Source of the DNA: Methanobrevibacter sp.
Lineage (GTDB): Archaea; Methanobacteriota; Methanobacteria; Methanobacteriales; Methanobacteriaceae
Reading direction: 5' to 3'
Length of the DNA stretch: 59,597 nucleotides
Assembly: GCF_017940815.1 (NCBI RefSeq)
Contig: NZ_JAGAXX010000082.1
Coordinates: forward strand, 1-59,597
Of this stretch, positions 53,830 through 59,597 are shown piece after piece. The stretch's first letter is position 1; each line of letters starts with the position of its first letter. Under the pieces are notes generated by a model that worked only from the letters and a program-made list of their open reading frames with translations, was not told the DNA's origin and ran no database searches. A program made the position numbers and the translations under genes.

Positions 53830-55070
53830 TCCGGTGCCACAATTCTTCCTTCAATAGCTGAAGCAGCTGCAACAGCCGCAGAAGATAAGTATACTTTTCC
53901 GTCAGGAGATCCCTGTCTTCCTTTAAAGTTTCTGTTAGATGTTGAAAGGCTTACTTCGTCTGGACCGATGATTCCGGTATGTCCTCCAAGACATGGGCCG
54001 CAGCATGGAGCTGATACGAGCGCTCCTGCGTCAACGAATATCTTAAGCAATCCTTCATCTAATGCTTTTGAATAAACTTCAGTTGATGCCGGTATCACTA
54101 ACATTCTGGTTCCGTTAGCTATCTTGTTTCCCTTTAGGATTTTTGCAGCATCTCTAAGGTCACTAAGTCTTCCGTTAGTGCATGAACCTAAAAATACTTG
54201 GTCGATTTCTGTATCGACCTCACTGATAGGTTTCACATTGTCCACATTGTGAGGGCAAGCGATTTGAGGTTCCAAATCACTAACGTCAATATCAATTATA
54301 TTAAGAGAAGAGGAGTTCAAATCGGTTTTAAATACTTTATATGGTTTGTTGGAACGTTTTTCAACATAATCGATTGTTTTCTTATCAGGTTCCACCATAC
54401 CGGTTTTACCACCCATTTCAATTGCCATATTACACAAAACCATTCTGTCGGAAACACTCATGTCAGAAATGGTTTCTCCAGCAAATTCACATGCCTTATA
54501 GGTTGACCCATCAGCACCCATTTTACCAATGATATGCAAAATAACGTCTTTTGCATAAACGTTGTCCTTGAGCTGTCCTGTGACATTAAATCTATTTGTT
54601 TCAGGAACTTTGAACCATAAGTTTCCTTCAGCAAACACCATTGCCATATCTGTTGAACCTATACCGGTTGCAAATGCTCCCAAAGCACCGTGGGTGCATG
54701 TGTGTGAGTCAGCACCTACAATTACCTCTCCAGGTACAACATGACCCTTTTCAGGCAAAATTTGATGGCAAACTCCGGCGTTTACATCATAGAAATGTTC
54801 AATTCCTTGTTCTTTTACGAATTTTCTCATTAATATGTGGTTATTAGCTGAGTCTATGGAGTCAGCTGGAACTTGATGGTCAAAAGGAATAACAATTTTT
54901 GATGGATCCCAGACTTTTTCAGCCCCAATTTTTTCAAAAGATTGTACTGAAAGAGGTCCAGTTAAATCATGTGTCATTGCTACGTCAATATTTGCTATAA
55001 TTATGTCTCCAGCTTCAACTTCATCTTTTCCTGAAGCTCTAGCTAATATTTTTTCTGTCATTGTTGGCAT
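53826..55070 (-). CDS. leuC: 3-isopropylmalate dehydratase large subunit
   Basis: A 414-residue aconitase-family protein. Cysteines for the 4Fe-4S cluster are in [12 protein letters not shown] near residue 295 and [11 protein letters not shown] near 355, and [20 protein letters not shown] near 122 is conserved. With LeuD it isomerises 2- to 3-isopropylmalate. It heads the operon leuC-leuD-leuB-small peptide-ribH-mmp11. GAGG precedes the ATG at 55070. Confidence 0.93.
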   Translation of the reverse strand: MPTMTEKILARASGKDEVEAGDIIIANIDVAMTHDLTGPLSVQSFEKIGAEKVWDPSKIVIPFDHQVPADSIDSANNHILMRKFVKEQGIEHFYDVNAGVCHQILPEKGHVVPGEVIVGADSHTCTHGALGAFATGIGSTDMAMVFAEGNLWFKVPETNRFNVTGQLKDNVYAKDVILHIIGKMGADGSTYKACEFAGETISDMSVSDRMVLCNMAIEMGGKTGMVEPDKKTIDYVEKRSNKPYKVFKTDLNSSSLNIIDIDVSDLEPQIACPHNVDNVKPISEVDTEIDQVFLGSCTNGRLSDLRDAAKILKGNKIANGTRMLVIPASTEVYSKALDEGLLKIFVDAGALVSAPCCGPCLGGHTGIIGPDEVSLSTSNRNFKGRQGSPDGKVYLSSAAVAAASAIEGRIVAPE

Positions 55071-55180
55071 ATTTTTAAACCTCTTAATAATGATAAATGT
55101 ATATGTTTTACAATGTATATAACTCTTTTTTTATTAGGCATTTTTAACCTATATATATAATGTCTAACAAAATATAATCC

Positions 55181-56392
55181 ATGAGCAACTCATTTTTTAA
55201 AAGATTAAAAAAAGAAGAAGAACCTCCTATTATTGAGGACCAGACTTCTGTTTGGGAAGATAGGATTTTTTGGGTTTCAACATTGCAAAAGATAGCATAC
55301 CCTGTCATAAGTAATTTATCCAAAGGCTCACTTAGAAAAAACATGCCTTTCGAATCAAAAACTGGTGAAGGACAGAAATTCGTTTATCTTGCAGCTTTTG
55401 CTCGTGTTTTCAATGGAATAGCTCCTTGGTTAGAGTTAGGTGTAGAAACTTCTGATGAAGGAAAAGTGCGTGAAAAGTATATTAAATTAACATTAAAGGC
55501 TATTTCCAATGCGGTTAATTCAAACAATAACGATTATATTCTTTTTGTGGAACCTAAACAATCTTTAGTTGATGTTGCTTTATTTGCTCAAGGATTGCTC
55601 AGAGCTAAAAAACAAATTTGGCTTAACTTGCCGATGGATGTTCAGGCCAGAATCATTCGTGAACTTAAAAATACAAGAATTATTGCACCATATGAGAACC
55701 ATTGGTTACTCTACACTTCAATGATTGAGGCGGCATTGCTCGAATTCACTGGTGAATGTGATAAGGAAAGACTAACCTATGCAATCTCCAAGTTTAGAGA
55801 TGAATTCTATGCTGGCGATGCGATTTATTCAGATGGAGAGGACTTTGATGCAGGCTATAAGAATAGTTTAATTATACATCCAATGTTAAATGATATTTTG
55901 GAGGTAATGAGAAAATATGGCCTTCAGGAAGGGGAATTTTTAGATGTGCAATTGATGAGATCCTCCAGACTGTCCTCACAGCTTGAAAGGATGATTTCTC
56001 CTGAAGGAACCTATCCTTTAGTTGGCAAATTTTTATCCGCCCGTTTCGGCGTTTTCCAATTACTTTCACAAGCGGCTTTGCTTAAGATATTGCCGAGAAA
56101 TATTGCTCCGGCACAAGTTAGAAGCGCTCTTACAAAAGTTATTCAAAGACAATTCACAGGCAATCAAAACTTCAGTAGCGATGGATGGTTATTATGTGGA
56201 TTGAATGGTTCACAAATTGATATTTGTGAAAAAGAAGAAAATACTGGCAGTAATTATTCATGTTGCGCAGTATTTTTAGCGTTAGGTCTTTCTTCAGAAG
56301 ATCCGTTTTGGAAAGATCCGTCTGAAGATTGGAGTAGTCTAAAAGCATGGAACGGCCATCAAATACAACCAGACCAATCAATTAGTTTTTAA
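55181..56392 (+). CDS. DUF2264 family protein
   Basis: A 403-residue protein of the DUF2264 family (FVYLAAFARVFNGIAPWLELG near residue 66, HWLLYTSMIEAALLEFTG near 178). DUF2264 is common in bacteria, especially Bacteroidetes and gut species, and probably acts on polysaccharide as an (alpha/alpha)6-like protein. There is no signal peptide, so it should be cytoplasmic. It neighbours nucleotide-sugar genes and ends 4 bases into the convergent wecC gene. Transfer from gut bacteria is possible. Confidence 0.8.
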   Translation: MSNSFFKRLKKEEEPPIIEDQTSVWEDRIFWVSTLQKIAYPVISNLSKGSLRKNMPFESKTGEGQKFVYLAAFARVFNGIAPWLELGVETSDEGKVREKYIKLTLKAISNAVNSNNNDYILFVEPKQSLVDVALFAQGLLRAKKQIWLNLPMDVQARIIRELKNTRIIAPYENHWLLYTSMIEAALLEFTGECDKERLTYAISKFRDEFYAGDAIYSDGEDFDAGYKNSLIIHPMLNDILEVMRKYGLQEGEFLDVQLMRSSRLSSQLERMISPEGTYPLVGKFLSARFGVFQLLSQAALLKILPRNIAPAQVRSALTKVIQRQFTGNQNFSSDGWLLCGLNGSQIDICEKEENTGSNYSCCAVFLALGLSSEDPFWKDPSEDWSSLKAWNGHQIQPDQSISF

Positions 56393-57627
56393 TTCAATTT
56401 GTATAAGTTCCCGTAATTAATTAATTTAATTTCCTCTGGAACTTCTTTTATTATATTTTTAGTGTCAAATATCACCGCTTTTTTCATGTTTTTAGCGATG
56501 AAATCATAATCTAATTCTTTAAACTCATCATGGTCGCACAATACCAAAATCAAGTTGGCATTTTCGACAGCTTCATTGAAACTGACAAAATTAGGATTTT
56601 CAATGTGAGGGTCATGAATTGCAATCTCATAATTTGCACTTAATTTCGCTATGATTTCATATGCCGGGCTTTCCCTGTCGTCTCCGGTATTTCCCTTATA
56701 TGATACTCCGAATACTGCAATTTTACCTTCTTTAATGATTTTTTTGACATTTTCACATACAAAATCAGGCATTGAGTTGTTTGTATCACGTGCAAGCTTA
56801 ATGATTTTAGCGGTTTCAGGTGCTTTTGCATAAATGAAGTAAGGGTCGATTGCAAGGCAGTGTCCTCCTACACCTGGGCCAGGTGAGTGCAAGTTGACTC
56901 TTGGATGCTTGTTTGCCATTTCAATAACGTCAAGTGCATTTACACCAATTTCAGCACATATTTTTGCAAGTTCATTGGCAAGTGCAATGTTGACGTCCCT
57001 GAATGTATTTTCCATACATTTGGACAGTTCAGCGGTTTTAGCTTCTGTAAGCATCAAATCGCCTTCAACAAATTGCCCATACACTTCGCTTGCTTTCACT
57101 GCACATTCCTCTGTCACGCCGCCTATGATACGGTCATTGTGGATTAGTTCCTCTATGATTTTTCCTGGAAGGACTCTTTCAGGGCAGTGGGCAAGATACA
57201 AATCTTCACCAATGGTAAATCCTGCCTTTTCAAATATAGGCTTGATGGTTTCATCAGTTGACATTGGAGCTATTGTTGATTCAATAATGACGGTGTTTCC
57301 TTTTTCAAGGAAAGGTATTATTGTTTCGCATGCAGTTATGACATAGCTCAAATCGCAGCTGTAGTTCTCAACAATGTATGGGGTCGGCACTGTAATTATG
57401 AATGCATCTGCTTTTTCGGGAGTTAAGGACGCTTTGTAGACTTTATTATTTACTGCATTCTTGATGATGTCGCTTATTCCAGGTTCTTCAATATGGATGA
57501 TTCCTTTATTTAAATTTTCTACAATCTTTTCGTTTATATCCACTCCAACTACTTCACAGTGGTTTCTTGTAAACAATGCTGCTGTTGGAAGTCCGATATA
57601 TCCTTGGCCCATAATACATATTTTCAT
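56389..57627 (-). CDS. wecC: UDP-N-acetyl-D-mannosamine dehydrogenase family
   Basis: A 412-residue UDP-sugar dehydrogenase. The NAD motif IMGQGYIGLPTAALF is at the start, followed by AHCPERVLPG near residue 150 and PGVGGHCLAIDPYF near 254; the C-terminal motif GVSYKGNTGDDRESP near 305 fixes the class. The presence of GVGGHCL-AIDP and length favour the WecC type over UDP-glucose dehydrogenase. The ATG at 57627 is chosen because GGGGAG lies 9-10 nt upstream; an upstream ATG overlaps it. Product is likely a uronate for surface glycan. Confidence 0.85.
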   Translation of the reverse strand: MKICIMGQGYIGLPTAALFTRNHCEVVGVDINEKIVENLNKGIIHIEEPGISDIIKNAVNNKVYKASLTPEKADAFIITVPTPYIVENYSCDLSYVITACETIIPFLEKGNTVIIESTIAPMSTDETIKPIFEKAGFTIGEDLYLAHCPERVLPGKIIEELIHNDRIIGGVTEECAVKASEVYGQFVEGDLMLTEAKTAELSKCMENTFRDVNIALANELAKICAEIGVNALDVIEMANKHPRVNLHSPGPGVGGHCLAIDPYFIYAKAPETAKIIKLARDTNNSMPDFVCENVKKIIKEGKIAVFGVSYKGNTGDDRESPAYEIIAKLSANYEIAIHDPHIENPNFVSFNEAVENANLILVLCDHDEFKELDYDFIAKNMKKAVIFDTKNIIKEVPEEIKLINYGNLYKLN

Positions 57628-57705
57628 AATTAGCATCTCCCCTCTTTTTATATAATTAAGTATAATATATATTTTAACTAATATTAAAGTTTTTAAGTGA
57701 TTGTC

Positions 57706-58545
57706 ATGAAGATTTTAATTACCGGTTCTAATGGAATGTTGGGCCATGATTTGATTGATGTTTTAAAAAATAAGCACGAACTGGTCCTAACTACTTCCAA
57801 GACACTTGATATAACAGATAAAAATGGGGTCATCGAGTTTATTGTTGACGCTCATCCAGACATTGTAATCAATTCGGCGGCATATACAGATGTTGACGGG
57901 TGCGAAAGCAATCCTGAATTGGCATATTCCGTAAATGGAGAGGGCGTTAAAAACTTGGCCATGGCCTGTAAGGAAGTTAATTGTCCATTGGTTCATATCA
58001 GTACCGATTATATCTTCAACGGTGAAAATGACAGGCCGTGGATTGAGGATGATGATATAGGTCCGATCAGCGTTTACGGCAAAAGCAAGCTTAAAGGAGA
58101 GGAATACATTCAGGAAATCCTTGATGAGTATTATATCGTAAGGACCGCATGGTTGTATGGTGTTAATGGCCGGAATTTTCCAAAAACAATGCTTGAATTG
58201 GCCAAAAACCACTCCGAAATCACCGTTGTTTATGATGAGGTGGGCACACCCACATACACTCGTGATTTGGCTTACGGCATTGGCCAGCTAATTGAAAGTG
58301 AAGCTTATGGCATTTACCATTTAACCAATTCCGGAAGCTGTTCCTGGTGTGAATTTGCGAGATATATCTTTGAGGTTGCGGATGTCAATGTCAATGTCGT
58401 TCCCGTCACTGCAAAAGAGTTTGCAAGGCCTGCGCCAAGACCTCATTATTCCGTTCTGGAAAATAGGAATTGGGCAGAAAATGGATTTGTACCGTTAAGA
58501 AGCTACAAAGAAGCTATTAAAGAATATATAGAGTTGATTAAATGA
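57706..58545 (+). CDS. rfbD: dTDP-4-dehydrorhamnose reductase
   Basis: A 279-residue short-chain reductase of the RmlD type, last step of dTDP-L-rhamnose synthesis. The Rossmann loop ITGSNGMLGHD is at the start, with VNSAAYTDVDGCE near residue 60, HISTDYIFNGEND near 100 and the YGKSKLKGE catalytic Tyr/Lys near 125. The ATG at 57706 is preferred to the GTG at 57697. RmlA, RmlB and RmlC are not in the window. The last bases overlap the barnase-like gene (ATGA), coupling a cell-surface sugar gene to a secreted RNase. Confidence 0.9.
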   Translation: MKILITGSNGMLGHDLIDVLKNKHELVLTTSKTLDITDKNGVIEFIVDAHPDIVINSAAYTDVDGCESNPELAYSVNGEGVKNLAMACKEVNCPLVHISTDYIFNGENDRPWIEDDDIGPISVYGKSKLKGEEYIQEILDEYYIVRTAWLYGVNGRNFPKTMLELAKNHSEITVVYDEVGTPTYTRDLAYGIGQLIESEAYGIYHLTNSGSCSWCEFARYIFEVADVNVNVVPVTAKEFARPAPRPHYSVLENRNWAENGFVPLRSYKEAIKEYIELIK

Positions 58546-58991
58546 ACAAGAAATATGTTTTTGTCATTGCATTAGTCATTGCTCTTTTTAGCATTTCTGC
58601 AGTGAGTGCAGGATTTCTGGACTTTTTGGGTTTAGGAGGCCATGACAGCAATGTTAATGTGGTGGAAGATGGAGAGTACTGCACAGTTGATGAAGTTGCA
58701 GCCTATATCAAGGAGTTTCACAAACTTCCAAGTAACTACATAACCAAAAAAGAGGCACAGAGCCTAGGCTGGCATGGAGGCCCACTTAAGAAATATGCTC
58801 CTGGAAAAAGCATCGGTGGAGACACATTTACAAATAGGCAACATGTCTTGCCGGATAGCAGTTCCAAATACATTGAATGCGATATCAATGCAAACGGAAC
58901 CAGCCGTGGAGCTGAAAGGATAGTTTATAATACTGGGGATTATTCAGTCTACTATACATCTGATCATTACAGCACATTTAAAGAGGTATAG
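58542..58991 (+). CDS. secreted barnase-like ribonuclease
   Basis: A 149-residue protein with a signal peptide (residues 1-23, ending AVSA) and a domain of about 105 residues that matches barnase throughout: EFHKLPSNYITKKEAQSLGW, APGKSIGGDTFTNR and SDHYSTF. Catalytic residues by comparison with barnase are Glu112 (E73), Arg126 (R87), His142 (H102) and Lys61 (K27). It should be exported and cleave RNA. Its start overlaps the rfbD stop by 4 bases, and a barstar-like gene follows one base after its stop. Archaeal barnase is unusual; this looks like a weapon or scavenging enzyme. Confidence 0.9.
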   Translation: MNKKYVFVIALVIALFSISAVSAGFLDFLGLGGHDSNVNVVEDGEYCTVDEVAAYIKEFHKLPSNYITKKEAQSLGWHGGPLKKYAPGKSIGGDTFTNRQHVLPDSSSKYIECDINANGTSRGAERIVYNTGDYSVYYTSDHYSTFKEV

Positions 58992-58992
58992 C

Positions 58993-59220
58993 ATGCAATT
59001 GGATGGAAAGTTGATAAAGGAAAACGGCCATGACTATCTTATGGAAGCACTGAATTTTCCGGATTATTATGGTAAAAATTTGGATGCATTGTATGACTGC
59101 CTATGTGAGATTGAATGTGAAATAATTCTGGTGAATTCCGATGATGTCGATGACGATATCCTTGAAACCTTCAAGGATGCCGCAGATGAAAACGATTCAC
59201 TTGAATTTAGTATACAATAG
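58993..59220 (+). CDS. barstar-like ribonuclease inhibitor
   Basis: A 75-residue acidic protein with no signal peptide, aligned with barstar: PDYYGKNLDALYDCL near residues 23-37 keeps the Tyr, Asn, Asp31 (barstar D35) and Asp35 (D39). Asp62 in FKDAADEND stands where barstar has Glu76. It lacks about 14 residues compared with barstar. It starts one base after the barnase-like stop, with GAGG upstream of the ATG. Role by family: cytoplasmic inhibitor that protects the producer from the RNase before export. Confidence 0.87.
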   Translation: MQLDGKLIKENGHDYLMEALNFPDYYGKNLDALYDCLCEIECEIILVNSDDVDDDILETFKDAADENDSLEFSIQ

Positions 59221-59382
59221 AAAATTTAAAATTTATAGTATATTTCTTTTAATTTTTATACATATTATTTACATTCATAAACTTAACTGATAGTTCTTCA
59301 AATATCACTAAAGTTAATGTTATGTATCCGGAACAGGATACTCCTGAATAACCGATTTATCTTTATAATGCAAGAATACCAT

Positions 59383-59415
59383 GACCTCTTTAGGTCGGGG
59401 ATGAATTGCACTGTT
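59383..59415 (+). mobile_element. possible IS605/TnpB right-end remnant
   Basis: GACCT-CTTT-AGGTC is a perfect 5-bp hairpin followed by GGGGATGAATTGCA. The combination AGGTCGGGGATGAATTGC is like the right end/omega-RNA 3' region found after TnpB genes in archaeal and bacterial IS605-group elements. Before it, an open frame ends at 59351 (last residues VNVMYPEQDTPE), which might be a decayed C-terminus of such a protein. No intact tnpA or tnpB exists here, and the rest of the last 377 bases is AT/T-rich with no gene I can support. Confidence 0.35.
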
Positions 59416-59597
59416 TTGTGTACTATCTTTTTTTAATAACTTTTATTTTTATTTATTTTGTGTTTTTTTGGATGTTATTTTTTTTTTACATGATTTTTTT
59501 CAGTATACATTTTTTTTATGTTGATTGTAATATTGTTTTGGGTGTGAAAAATTGTTTTGAGTACGTTATTTGATTACTTTCCAAATGCTCTTGCTCT

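Noticed and set aside
56894-57346. 150-residue plus-strand open frame opposite wecC
   Set aside because: Shadow of the highly conserved dehydrogenase; no promoter or SD.
1-59597. tRNA or rRNA genes
   Set aside because: I saw no cloverleaf-like GC-richer segment with a TTCGA-type loop in any intergenic gap; the only GC-rich intergenic spots are the riboswitch, the hairpin at 42584 and the hairpin at 59383.

Overview
This window is a piece of an AT-rich archaeal chromosome, almost certainly from a methanogen of the order Methanobacteriales and most like Methanobrevibacter. The evidence is the gene content: methanogenesis marker protein 11, thiol:fumarate reductase subunit A (CoM-SH/CoB-SH dependent), PolD small subunit, Orc1/Cdc6, Alba, a 68-residue archaeal histone, archaeal CTP-dependent riboflavin kinase, two CbiX/CfbA-type chelatases, UPF0147, DUF1786 and DUF2299 proteins. 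Genes are densely packed, many with ATGA or small overlaps, with SD-like GGTG/GAGG motifs or a TATA box about 27 nt from the start codon (leaderless). I see no tRNA, rRNA or CRISPR array.

Layout. 0-3.5 kb: end of an unidentified gene, a radical SAM DNA modification/repair-type protein, then a ParA ATPase with an acidic partner that keeps only the ParB N-terminal signature, next to 600 bp packed with AAGTTA/TAACTT hexamers. 3.5-14.7 kb: TrpB2, DUF1786, PHP, Alba, isopropylmalate synthase, then a PadR/ABC-2 transporter/beta-propeller operon, a TIM-barrel isomerase, a P-type-ATPase-like HAD protein and two small unknown genes. 14.9-25.9 kb: GatA, a domain-swapped CobQ/CobB-like amidotransferase, RibB under a bacterial-type FMN riboswitch, RibK, TfrA, a nucleoside deaminase, histone, HisG, a flavodoxin-like protein and PyrB. 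25.9-28.2 kb: orc1/cdc6 followed by a 650-bp AT-rich region with TTTCAAGTGTAA boxes, the likely replication origin. 28.2-41.7 kb: corrinoid and tetrapyrrole genes (CbiB, CbiG, CobJ, two His-rich CbiX) mixed with DP1, an aldolase, a Mg transporter and two Cys-rich membrane-anchored proteins. 41.7-50.8 kb: ThiL, a C-terminally short AmrS-like radical SAM protein, a DUF4062-HATPase-HTH protein in a low-density accessory spot, UbiD-family decarboxylase, tandem PurE, Tex, and a membrane glycosyltransferase. 50.8-55.1 kb: a compact minus-strand operon leuC-leuD-leuB-(37-aa membrane peptide)-ribH-mmp11. 55.2-59.2 kb: envelope-type genes (DUF2264, UDP-ManNAc dehydrogenase, dTDP-4-dehydrorhamnose reductase) ending in a secreted barnase-like RNase and a barstar-like inhibitor. 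The last 377 bp hold a short GC-richer hairpin that resembles the right end of an IS605/TnpB element.

How the parts fit. Riboflavin/FMN supply is spread over three places (ribB, ribK, ribH), with only ribB showing a riboswitch. The leucine genes leuA and leuCDB are 44 kb apart. Corrinoid/F430 genes are spread over 12 kb. The origin and the ParA locus lie within 25 kb of each other, and further Cdc6-box matches are scattered over 36 kb around the origin. The most unusual item is the rmlD-barnase-barstar tail: an exported RNase with all barnase catalytic residues, translationally coupled to a cell-surface sugar gene and followed one base later by its likely immunity protein.
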